Below, piece after piece: positions 36,033 to 43,918 of a DNA stretch of 64,000 nt. Source of the stretch: Tsuneonella amylolytica. Lineage in GTDB: Bacteria > Pseudomonadota > Alphaproteobacteria > Sphingomonadales > Sphingomonadaceae. A program made the position numbers and the translations under genes. The stretch covers positions 2,417,001 to 2,481,000 of the forward strand of contig NZ_CP032570.1 of the NCBI RefSeq assembly GCF_003626915.1, in the 5' to 3' direction. The notes below the pieces were generated by a model. The model saw only the letters and a program-made list of their open reading frames with translations. It was not told the origin of the DNA and did no database searches. The stretch's first letter is position 1, and every line of letters starts with the position of its first letter.

Positions 36033-37496
36033 ATGAACACGCCGACAGGGGGGGCAGCGAACAGGCCGATGACGGTCGATACCGAACCGTTCGACGAGAT
36101 GCGCGACCCCGCCGGGGCCGTGCGTTCGGCCTATGCCGGATACGCAGGCTGGTACGACGAGCAGGACCAGAAATGGCTCCAGCGCAAGCACCAGGAAGCC
36201 GAAGGCGTGTTCCGCCGCACCGGCATCACCTTCAACGTGTACGGCGAGGATGCGGCAGAGGAGCGGCTGATCCCGTTCGACATGGTGCCGCGCATCGTCT
36301 CGGCCGCCGAGTGGCGCAAGCTCAGCCGCGGCATCGAACAGCGGGTCCGGGCGCTCAACGCGTTCATCCACGACCTCTACCACCGGCAGGAGATCATTCG
36401 CGCGGGGCGGGTGCCCGAACGCCTGTTCCGCGACAACGAGGCGTGGCTGTCGGACATGGTCGGGTTCACCCCGCCGGGCGGCGTCTACACCCACATCGTC
36501 GGCATCGACCTCGTCCGGACGGGACCCAACGACTTCTTCGTGCTGGAGGACAACGCCCGCACGCCCAGCGGCGTCTCGTACATGCTCGAGAACCGCGAGA
36601 CGATGATGGCCATGTTCCCCGAACTGTTCACCCGCGTGGCGGTGGAGGCGGTTTCGGACTATCCGATGCGGCTCGCCCGCAGCCTTGCCGCCTGCGCGCC
36701 CGACAAGACGCAAGGCAAGCCGCGCGTCGCGGTGCTGACGCCGGGCATCTACAACAGCGCCTATTACGAACACGCCTTCCTCGCGGACCAGATGGGCGCC
36801 GAACTGGTCGAGAGCGCGGACCTGCGCGTCATTGGCGGCCGCGTGGCGATGCGCACGACCGGCGGGTACGAACCGATCGACGTGCTCTATCGCCGGGTCG
36901 ACGACGAGTATCTCGACCCGCTGAGCTTCAATCCCGACAGCATGCTGGGCGTGCCGGGCATCATGGACGTTTATCGCAGCGGCGGGATCACGATCGCCAA
37001 CGCGCCGGGCACGGGCATCGCCGACGACAAGGCAATCTATTCGTTCATGCCCGACATCGTGGAATTCTACACCGGCGAGAAGCCGCTGCTTCCCAATGTC
37101 GAAACCTGGCGCTGCGCCGATCCCGAGAGCCTGAAGTACGTGCTCGACAACCTCGCGGACCTCGTCGTCAAGGAAGTGCACGGATCGGGCGGCTACGGCA
37201 TGCTGGTCGGCCCCGCCGCCAGCCGGCGCGAGCTTGCCGATTTCCGCCGCAAGCTGGAAGCGCGGCCCGACAACTACATCGCGCAGCCCACGCTTGCGCT
37301 GAGCACCTGTCCCGTCTTCGGGCGCAAGGGACTGACGCCGCGCCACGTCGACCTGCGCCCCTACGTGCTGGTCTCGCCCGACCGGGTGGAGATCACACCG
37401 GGTGGGCTGACGCGCGTCGCGCTGAAGAAGGGCAGCCTGGTGGTCAACTCGTCGCAGGGCGGGGGGACCAAGGATACCTGGGTGCTGAAGGACTGA
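36033..37496 (+). CDS. circularly permuted ATP-grasp protein (type 2)
   Basis: 487 residues from the ATG at 36033; a later ATG at 36069 (MTVDTEPFDEM) is also possible. The segments RDNEAWLSDMVGFTPP, DFFVLEDNARTPSGVSYM, ITIANAPGTGIADDK and KEVHGSGGYGMLVGP are those of the COG2308 circularly permuted ATP-grasp family, predicted to link an amine to a carboxylate using ATP. In many bacteria this gene is followed by an alpha-E gene, a transglutaminase and Anbu, exactly as here. The product of the ligation is not known. Confidence 0.9.
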   Translation: MNTPTGGAANRPMTVDTEPFDEMRDPAGAVRSAYAGYAGWYDEQDQKWLQRKHQEAEGVFRRTGITFNVYGEDAAEERLIPFDMVPRIVSAAEWRKLSRGIEQRVRALNAFIHDLYHRQEIIRAGRVPERLFRDNEAWLSDMVGFTPPGGVYTHIVGIDLVRTGPNDFFVLEDNARTPSGVSYMLENRETMMAMFPELFTRVAVEAVSDYPMRLARSLAACAPDKTQGKPRVAVLTPGIYNSAYYEHAFLADQMGAELVESADLRVIGGRVAMRTTGGYEPIDVLYRRVDDEYLDPLSFNPDSMLGVPGIMDVYRSGGITIANAPGTGIADDKAIYSFMPDIVEFYTGEKPLLPNVETWRCADPESLKYVLDNLADLVVKEVHGSGGYGMLVGPAASRRELADFRRKLEARPDNYIAQPTLALSTCPVFGRKGLTPRHVDLRPYVLVSPDRVEITPGGLTRVALKKGSLVVNSSQGGGTKDTWVLKD

Positions 37497-37512
37497 TGGC
37501 CGGGGATCGCAC

Positions 37513-38457
37513 ATGCTAGGGCGCACCGCCAACGGACTGTTCTGGATGTTCCGCTATCTGGAGCGGGCGGAAAATACCGCGCGCCTGCTCGACGCCGGAT
37601 TCCGCATGGCGCTGACCCGCGACATCGTGAGTGCGGAGGAGGAATGGCGGTCGGTCATCCACGCCGCCGGGCAGAACCAGGCCTACCGCGCTAAGCACGG
37701 CACCTTCACCGGCATACAGGTGTGGAACCATATCCTGCGCGACAAGGACAACCAGGGCAGCGTGCTCGAGATGATGCGCTCGGTCCGCACCAATGCGCGG
37801 ATGGTCCGCAACGCGATCTCGGGCGAACTGTGGACCGCGGTCAACGAAAGCTGGATGGAGCTCGACAAGGCGCTGTCGAGGCCGGTTACCCAGGGCACGG
37901 TCGGCGAGGTAATCGCGCTCGTCCGCCGGGCCGGGACGCTGGCGCACGGCGCGATGGTGGGCTCGATGCTGCGCGATTCCGGATACCATTTCGCCCGCGC
38001 CGGTACGCTGGTCGAGCGGGCGGACAACACCGCGCGCATCCTCGACATGAAGTATTACCTGCTGCTGCCGTCGCTGAGCTACGTCGGCACCGCAATGGAC
38101 ACGGGTCAGTGGGACCAAATCCTGCGTTCGATCTCGGGCGACCGGGCCTATCGCTGGCTCAACGGCGGGCAGAGCGATCCGCGCGGCATCGTGTCGTTTC
38201 TCGTCTCGGACGGCCGCTTCCCGCGCAGCCTCGCCTACAGCCACACGATGCTGCGCGACAATCTCGACGCGCTTGCCCGAATACACGGTCAGGACATGGA
38301 ATCGAGCGCGCTGAGCGGCGCATCGGCCAAGATGCTGGCGGAACTCACGATCGAGCAGATCTTCGACCAGGGGCTGCACGAATTTCTCACTGGCTTCACC
38401 CGCGCCAACGCGGAAATCGCCCGCGCGATCGCCGACGACTACCGGTTCCTGCGGTGA
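37513..38457 (+). CDS. alpha-E domain protein (COG2307)
   Basis: 314 residues, all predicted helical. It starts MLGRTANGLFWMFRYLERAENTARLLD, with the repeated FRYLERAENTAR / LVERADNTARILD motif (residues about 12-24 and 169-181) typical of alpha-E proteins. These invariably accompany the circularly permuted ATP-grasp and are thought to assist it. The gene begins 16 bases after the ATP-grasp stop. No catalytic site is evident. Confidence 0.92.
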   Translation: MLGRTANGLFWMFRYLERAENTARLLDAGFRMALTRDIVSAEEEWRSVIHAAGQNQAYRAKHGTFTGIQVWNHILRDKDNQGSVLEMMRSVRTNARMVRNAISGELWTAVNESWMELDKALSRPVTQGTVGEVIALVRRAGTLAHGAMVGSMLRDSGYHFARAGTLVERADNTARILDMKYYLLLPSLSYVGTAMDTGQWDQILRSISGDRAYRWLNGGQSDPRGIVSFLVSDGRFPRSLAYSHTMLRDNLDALARIHGQDMESSALSGASAKMLAELTIEQIFDQGLHEFLTGFTRANAEIARAIADDYRFLR

Positions 38458-38473
38458 GCGGGAGGGAGACCCC

Positions 38474-39292
38474 ATGAGACTGGCGATCCGCCATACCACG
38501 AGCTACCGCTTCGCGGACCCGGTCAGCCACGCCTTGCAGCGCCTGCGGCTGACGCCGAAAACCACGCAGGGTCAGTCGATCATCTACTGGTCGATGGATT
38601 ACACGAACGCGAAGGCGGAACTCGAGTTCGAGGACCAGCATCACAACACGGTGACGCTCATCTCGGTCGACGAGGGCGCGCGCGAGGTCACCGTCACCTG
38701 CCACGGCACGGTGGAGACGAGCGACCACGCCGGCATTATCGGTCGCCATGCCGGCCACCTGCCGCTGTGGAGCTTCCTGTCGCAGACGCCGCTCACCCGG
38801 CCCGGGCCGCGGATCAGGGCACTGGTGCGCGAACTCGACTTTTCCGACCAGCGTCGCCTCGAATTCCTCCATTCCCTGTCGTCGAAGATACGGGACGAGG
38901 TGCACTACGTGACCGGGCGCACCGGGGTCCGTACCACGGCCGAGGAAGCCACGGTCGCGCGCAACGGGGTCTGCCAGGATCACGCGCACATCTTCATCGG
39001 TGCCGCGCGCAGCGTCGGGGTGCCGGCACGGTATGTTTCGGGTTATCTCATGATGAACGACCGGATCGACCAGGAAGCGACCCACGCCTGGGCCGAGGCA
39101 CACGTCGACGGGCTCGGCTGGGTCGGGTTCGACATATCCAACGGGATCAGTCCCGATCCCCGCTACGTGCGCGTCGCCACGGGCCGCGACTACCGCGATG
39201 CGGCACCGATCACCGGCATCAGCTACGGCGCGGCGACAGAGGATCTCCACGTCGATCTGGCGGTCGAACAGCAAAAGCAGGACCAGCAATGA
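38474..39292 (+). CDS. transglutaminase-like cysteine protease
   Basis: 272 residues. An N-terminal beta domain (residues 1-110) is followed by the transglutaminase core with the triad C167 (NGVCQDHAH), H204 (THAWAEAH) and D220 (VGFDISN). Bacterial proteins of this COG1305 group are mostly papain-like peptidases or amidases and not cross-linkers. The start is preceded by GGAGGGAGA at good spacing, and the stop overlaps the Anbu start (ATGA). No signal peptide, so it acts in the cytoplasm with the ATP-grasp and Anbu proteins. Confidence 0.93.
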   Translation: MRLAIRHTTSYRFADPVSHALQRLRLTPKTTQGQSIIYWSMDYTNAKAELEFEDQHHNTVTLISVDEGAREVTVTCHGTVETSDHAGIIGRHAGHLPLWSFLSQTPLTRPGPRIRALVRELDFSDQRRLEFLHSLSSKIRDEVHYVTGRTGVRTTAEEATVARNGVCQDHAHIFIGAARSVGVPARYVSGYLMMNDRIDQEATHAWAEAHVDGLGWVGFDISNGISPDPRYVRVATGRDYRDAAPITGISYGAATEDLHVDLAVEQQKQDQQ

Positions 39293-40047
39293 CTTATTGC
39301 GTGGGCATGGTGCTCGACAAGGGGCTCGTCCTCATGAGCGACACCCGCACGAACTCGGGCGTCGACAACATCTCGGTGTTCCGCAAGATGATGAGCTGGG
39401 AGGGGCCGGACCGCATCATCACCGTGATGACCGCGGGCAACCTTGCCACGACGCAGGCCGTCATCAGCCAGCTGGAAGAACGCACCAAGACGCCGGGCGA
39501 ACGGCGCAACACCGTGTTCGACGCGCCGACGATGTTCCAGGTCGCGACCGAGATCGGCCGGCTGCTGCACGAGACGATCGACGACCGGCAGGTCGCCAAC
39601 GGGGCAGACGGGCGCGGCCGCTTCACCGCCTCGATGATCGTGGCGGGCCAGATCAAGGGCATGGAACCGCGGCTGTTCCTGATCTATCCCGAAGGCAACT
39701 TCATCGAGGCGAGCTGGGACACCCCGTTCTTCCAGATCGGCGAGACCAAGTACGGCCGGCCGATCCTGATCCGCGCCTACGACCGAACGATGAGTTTCGA
39801 GGATGCGGTCAAGCTGCTTCTCGTGAGCTTCGATTCCACGCTCAAGGCGAATCTGTCGGTAGGCCTGCCGCTCGACCTCATGGTCATCGAACGCGACAAG
39901 TTCACTGCGACGCATCAGCGACGGATCACGCACGAGGACACGTATTATCAGGCCATATCGCAAGGGTGGGGCGAAGCGCTGAAAAACGCTTTCACCGAAC
40001 TGCCCGATTATACTTTCTATAGCGGCGCATCATCCGAAAATTCTTAA
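39289..40047 (+). CDS. proteasome-type peptidase Anbu
   Basis: 252 residues, close to the length of known Anbu. After Met1 the mature N-terminus is Thr (MTYCVGMVLDKG), so no propeptide is needed. Counting that threonine as 1, D17 (MSD) and K32 (FRKM) match the proteasome/HslV active-site Asp17 and Lys33. Known Anbu proteins assemble into helical, lock-washer-like rings and have little peptidase activity on standard substrates. Its start overlaps the transglutaminase stop by four bases, making it the end of the five-gene run. I see no HslU-like or AAA+ partner in the window. Confidence 0.93.
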   Translation: MTYCVGMVLDKGLVLMSDTRTNSGVDNISVFRKMMSWEGPDRIITVMTAGNLATTQAVISQLEERTKTPGERRNTVFDAPTMFQVATEIGRLLHETIDDRQVANGADGRGRFTASMIVAGQIKGMEPRLFLIYPEGNFIEASWDTPFFQIGETKYGRPILIRAYDRTMSFEDAVKLLLVSFDSTLKANLSVGLPLDLMVIERDKFTATHQRRITHEDTYYQAISQGWGEALKNAFTELPDYTFYSGASSENS

Positions 40048-40121
40048 TTTACGTAAAAGACAATTTTGATTTGTTCATATTCATCGAGACGCATCCAGTA
40101 CGGAGTTAGATGTATTGGGTT

Positions 40122-40143
40122 AACTTCGGGTCTATCCGAAGTT
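40122..40143. terminator. perfect 8-bp hairpin after the Anbu operon
   Basis: AACTTCGG (40122-40129) and CCGAAGTT (40136-40143) are exact inverted repeats around a six-base loop, and two further T's follow. It lies in an AT-rich 171-base gap before the LuxR-type gene. It could end the Anbu transcript or be an operator; the short T-tract makes either possible. Confidence 0.5.
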
Positions 40144-40218
40144 TTACCTAGGTATAAACATCCATTTCGGTGTTCGACCGCAATTGATCCAGTGCGATGC
40201 TGCGGCATCATAGGCGGC

Positions 40219-40821
40219 ATGAGGGAACGCCACATCATCCATTTCGTCGACCCCGATGTCCGCTTTCGCGCCGAACTGGCCCGGACCGCGTTCACGATGG
40301 GTCATCACGCAGAAGTCTACGCCGATCTGGACGAACTGTGCGAACATCCGCCCCAGCGCGGCGTGGTTATAGTGCGGGACCGCGCCGGGAGCGACGCAGC
40401 GGAACTGCTGGACGTGCTGTCACGGGCCGGGATCTGGCTTCCGCTCGTACTGATGGACGACGCGCCGCGAACATCCGCCGTGGTCGCCGCGATCAAGGGC
40501 GGGGCGCTCGATTACCTTCCGCTGCCCCTGCGGCAGGACCGGCTCGAAGCCATCCTTGCGCGCATCGGAACCGAAGCGCAGGAGCACGCCGAGGCGCGCC
40601 GCCGCATGATCGAGGCGCGCAGCCGGATCGACAACCTGTCTCACCGGGAACGCGAGGTTCTCGACTGGCTGGCGCTCGGCAGCAGCAACAAGGCGATCGC
40701 CCGCGAGCTCGAAATCAGTCCCCGAACCGTGGAAATCCATCGGGCCAACATGATGACCAAGCTGGGCGCGCACCATGCCGCAGAGGCTGTGCGGCTGCGG
40801 ATCGAGGCGCGACTGGGCTAG
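40219..40821 (+). CDS. FixJ/LuxR-type regulator with degenerate receiver
   Basis: 200 residues from the ATG at 40219 (MRERHIIHFVDPD). The C-terminal helix-turn-helix is complete: LSHREREVLDWLALGSSNKA and SPRTVEIHRANMMTKLG (residues about 140-185). The receiver keeps D11, D13 and a likely D54 (IVRDRAG), but the conserved Thr/Ser is replaced by D80 (LVLMDDA) and the conserved Lys by L102 (DYLPLPL). Normal phosphorylation switching is therefore doubtful. It is 171 bases after Anbu on the same strand, so it may regulate that operon or be unrelated. Confidence 0.88.
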   Translation: MRERHIIHFVDPDVRFRAELARTAFTMGHHAEVYADLDELCEHPPQRGVVIVRDRAGSDAAELLDVLSRAGIWLPLVLMDDAPRTSAVVAAIKGGALDYLPLPLRQDRLEAILARIGTEAQEHAEARRRMIEARSRIDNLSHREREVLDWLALGSSNKAIARELEISPRTVEIHRANMMTKLGAHHAAEAVRLRIEARLG

Positions 40822-40828
40822 GAACGAT

Positions 40829-41494
40829 CTATCGGCAGAAGCCGCTGCCGGTCGCTTCCAGATGGAAATGGTCGCGGTGCGCGGCGTTGTAGCCGGGGCC
40901 GAGGATCGTGCCGAAGCGTTTGCAGGCGCTGGCGTGGACCGTCCGCAGGAAACGCTGCTCGTCGAAACTGCCCTCGCTCCAGTCCCCGAGCACGCTCACG
41001 CGCCGTCCGTCGGCGAGGATGAAGGCAGAGACGTCCACCGCCTGCGCGGTCGCGTGGGCCGACAGGCGGCTGCTGCCCGCGACCGTGCGACACGAATAGC
41101 TCCCCATCGTCTCGATCCGCACGAGCGGGCTACCGAGCACCTCGCGCGCTGCGCGGTCGACGCCGAACCGGGCCCAGGCGGCCAGCGTATCTGCAAGCGG
41201 ACACGATACGGGGCCGAGGTTGGTCACCTGGAAGCGCGCGTCGTCGCCCTGCAGCCCGGTCAGGCTGACCGTGCCGACATTGGCGCAGCCGGCCCCGAAA
41301 TACCGATCGGGGAGCGGAGTGAACGACGCGTTGCGCGCGCCGAGCTCGCCCAGGCACACCCGCGTGTCGGGACTTGGTGCGAAGGCCCGCGGTGTCGCCT
41401 GGGCGACGGGGCGGGTGGGCGCGCGGCCGTCTGGCACCACCGATCCGCATGCGGCCAGCGCGAGCAGGACGAGGGGGGCAAGGCGGCGCAGCAT
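40829..41494 (-). CDS. extensin-like lipoprotein (putative peptidoglycan DD-peptidase fold)
   Basis: 221 residues from the ATG at 41494; an earlier in-frame start is less likely because the lipobox LAAC then falls about 16 residues in. The conserved region holds SAHATAQAVDVSAF and AHRDHFHLEATGSGFC, which match the extensin-like C-terminal family and place His/Asp/His as in LAS metallopeptidases. Several paired cysteines suggest a periplasmic location. It runs convergent with the LuxR-type gene with only seven bases between. Activity is inferred from the motif. Confidence 0.85.
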   Translation of the reverse strand: MLRRLAPLVLLALAACGSVVPDGRAPTRPVAQATPRAFAPSPDTRVCLGELGARNASFTPLPDRYFGAGCANVGTVSLTGLQGDDARFQVTNLGPVSCPLADTLAAWARFGVDRAAREVLGSPLVRIETMGSYSCRTVAGSSRLSAHATAQAVDVSAFILADGRRVSVLGDWSEGSFDEQRFLRTVHASACKRFGTILGPGYNAAHRDHFHLEATGSGFCR

Positions 41495-41529
41495 GGCCGC
41501 ACTCTCCGCCACCGATGGTTAACAGGGGC

Positions 41530-43005
41530 CTAAGCGGTCCGGACGGGTTCCGCGGGTACGCTATCGCGCCGGGTCGCCATGCTGACGGCGACGATCGCGA
41601 TCCAGGCCGCGATGAACCCGGGAATGATCTCGTAGATACCTTCCCCGCCCATGAACGAGGCGTCCCAGCCGTTGGCGATCCACACGATCACGACCACCGC
41701 GCCGGTCACCAGGCCCGCAAGCGCGCCCGCGCCGGTCATCCTGCGCCAGGTGAGGGCGAGCAGGATCATCGGGCCGAACGCGGCGCCGAAACCGGCCCAA
41801 GCATGGGCGACGAGGTCGAGGACCTTGCTCTCGGGATCGGAGGCGATGACGATCGCGGCAAGCGCCACCAGCGCGACGCACACGCGCCCGACATTCACCG
41901 CCTCGCGCTCGCTTGCGCTCTTGCGGAGGAACAGGCGGTAGAAATCCTCCGTCAGCGAGGACGATGAGACGAGCAGTTGCGAACTGATCGTGCTCATGAT
42001 CGCAGCCAGCAGCGCGGCATAGAGGAAGCCGGTGACGAGCGGATGGAACAGAAGGTTGGCGAGGAGCACGAAGATCGTTTCGGGATCGTCCAGAACCAGG
42101 CCGTTCCGGTCCACGTAGGCACGTCCCGCCAGACCCAGGCCGACCGCGCCGAGCAGGCAGACCGCCATCCACGTCATGCCGATGTTTCGCGCGGTCGCGA
42201 CTTCGCGGACCGAGCGGATCGCCATGAACCGCACGATGATGTGCGGCTGTCCGAAATAGCCCAGTCCCCACGTCACCGCGCTGAGCCACCCGAGGGCGGT
42301 GACCCCTTGCGAGAAGCTCAGGAACCCGGGCTGCGCTACGGCGGCGATGCTCTGGCCCGAGCTTCCCCCTTCGCCGAACATCACCACCAGCGGCATGATG
42401 ACGAGCGCGAGCAGCATGATTACGCCTTGCACGAAATCGGTGAGGCTGACCGCGAGGAAGCCGCCGATCATGGTGTAGGCCAGCACGACCAGCGCCGTGA
42501 TCCAGATGCCGGTAATGTACCCGCCGCCGATCGCATCGGAGAACGCGCTCACGAACAGCTTGCCGCCACCGACCAGCCCCGCCGCGGTGTAGACGGTGAA
42601 GAACGCCACCACGATCACCGCGCTCGTCACCCGCAGCGCGACGGCATGGCTGGGAAATCGATTTGCGAGGAATTCGGGGATCGTAAGGGCGTTGCCCAGT
42701 TCCTCGGTCTGCTTGCGCAGGCGGGGTGCGACGACGATCCAGTTGACGAACGCACCGACGAACAGCCCGATGCCGATCCACGCTGCGCTCAGCCCGGTGA
42801 GATAGAGCGCCCCCGGCAGGCCGAGCAGCAGCCATCCTGACATGTCGCTGGCGCCCGCCGACAGCGCCGCGACCGCTGGCGACAGGCTCCGTCCCGCCAG
42901 GAGATAGCCCTCGCTGTCCGCCGTCGACTTGCGCCAGGCATATACGCCGATGGCAAGCATGAGAGCGAAATAAAGGACGAGGGAAACGAGGACGCCGGTC
43001 TGCAT
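41530..43005 (-). CDS. putP: sodium/proline symporter
   Basis: 491 residues with 12-13 membrane segments. It begins MQTGVLVSLVLYFALMLAIGVYAWRKS and has ALSAGASDMSGWLLLGLPGA (residues about 48-67), the SSS-family sodium-site segment, and GYFGQPHIIVRFMAI near residue 265, both characteristic of PutP. It imports proline with sodium for use as carbon or as osmoprotectant. Its neighbour across the strand switch is the trehalose operon, another osmotic-stress system; whether they are co-regulated is inference. No putA is present in the window. Confidence 0.9.
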   Translation of the reverse strand: MQTGVLVSLVLYFALMLAIGVYAWRKSTADSEGYLLAGRSLSPAVAALSAGASDMSGWLLLGLPGALYLTGLSAAWIGIGLFVGAFVNWIVVAPRLRKQTEELGNALTIPEFLANRFPSHAVALRVTSAVIVVAFFTVYTAAGLVGGGKLFVSAFSDAIGGGYITGIWITALVVLAYTMIGGFLAVSLTDFVQGVIMLLALVIMPLVVMFGEGGSSGQSIAAVAQPGFLSFSQGVTALGWLSAVTWGLGYFGQPHIIVRFMAIRSVREVATARNIGMTWMAVCLLGAVGLGLAGRAYVDRNGLVLDDPETIFVLLANLLFHPLVTGFLYAALLAAIMSTISSQLLVSSSSLTEDFYRLFLRKSASEREAVNVGRVCVALVALAAIVIASDPESKVLDLVAHAWAGFGAAFGPMILLALTWRRMTGAGALAGLVTGAVVVIVWIANGWDASFMGGEGIYEIIPGFIAAWIAIVAVSMATRRDSVPAEPVRTA

Positions 43006-43174
43006 GGCGCGAGGTGTTAGCGCCGCGCGGAAAGGCTGGCTAGCCGCGGACCGGTTCGGCACTATGCCGACGCGAGGGGGTGGCGCGCGGTCGTCTCGAG
43101 CGTTTTTCCGGTTGCCATCGCGTGCGTCCGGGAGCGCGGTTGACCCCGCCCGCCCGATCCCTATGCACCTCCCC

Positions 43175-43918
43175 ATGACCGATCCGGCCGAGCTTTCCCC
43201 GCCGCCGCCGCTCGCAGACCTCGCAGCCCGCGGCCCTGTGGCACTATTCGTCGATTTCGACGGTACCCTGATCGACATCGCGCCAACGCCGCAGGGCATT
43301 GCCGTTCCCGAGACCCTGGCTAAAGATATCGCTCGGCTATCGGACCGCCTCGGCGGCAGGCTGGCGATAGTCAGCGGCAGGTCGATCGACGATCTCGAAC
43401 GCCACCTGGGACCGATGGCGGTGGCCTGCGCCGGATCGCATGGCGCGTCACGGCGGTTGGCCGACGGAACTATGCTCGGGGCTGAAGCCGATGAATTTCC
43501 CCTGGTGGTCGCCGATGAAGTCGCTGCTTTCGCCGCCGCCAACGGGGTCGACTACGAGCGCAAGATCCATGGGGCCGCGCTCCATTCGCGCCTGATGCCT
43601 TCGATGGAGGTGCGCTGCGCGATTTTCCTCGACGAACTGGCGGAACGCCATTCGCTCGACGTGAAACGGGGCAAGATGGTGGCAGAGCTCGTCCGCCCGG
43701 GAGCCGACAAGGGTTCGGCTGTACGGGCCTTTGCCGCCGTCGCGCCGTTCGCCGGGGCACAGAGCGTATTCATCGGGGACGATGTCACTGACGAAGACGG
43801 GTTTGCCGCGTGCGAGGCCATCGGGGGCTTCGGCATCGCGGTCGGCAGCCGAGATACGGCGAATGCACGTTACGCCCTTGCCGATCCCGACGCGGTCTAC
43901 CAATGGCTGGGCCTGTGA
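43175..43918 (+). CDS. otsB: trehalose-6-phosphate phosphatase
   Basis: 247 residues from the ATG at 43175; an ATG at 43163 is the alternative and no clear ribosome site decides. HAD motif I is FVDFDGTL with D27 and D29, motif II is VSGRS, and the late acidic motif is GDDVTDEDGF. It removes phosphate from trehalose 6-phosphate. The stop overlaps the next start by one base (TGATG). It is the first gene of a three-gene trehalose operon. Confidence 0.92.
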   Translation: MTDPAELSPPPPLADLAARGPVALFVDFDGTLIDIAPTPQGIAVPETLAKDIARLSDRLGGRLAIVSGRSIDDLERHLGPMAVACAGSHGASRRLADGTMLGAEADEFPLVVADEVAAFAAANGVDYERKIHGAALHSRLMPSMEVRCAIFLDELAERHSLDVKRGKMVAELVRPGADKGSAVRAFAAVAPFAGAQSVFIGDDVTDEDGFAACEAIGGFGIAVGSRDTANARYALADPDAVYQWLGL

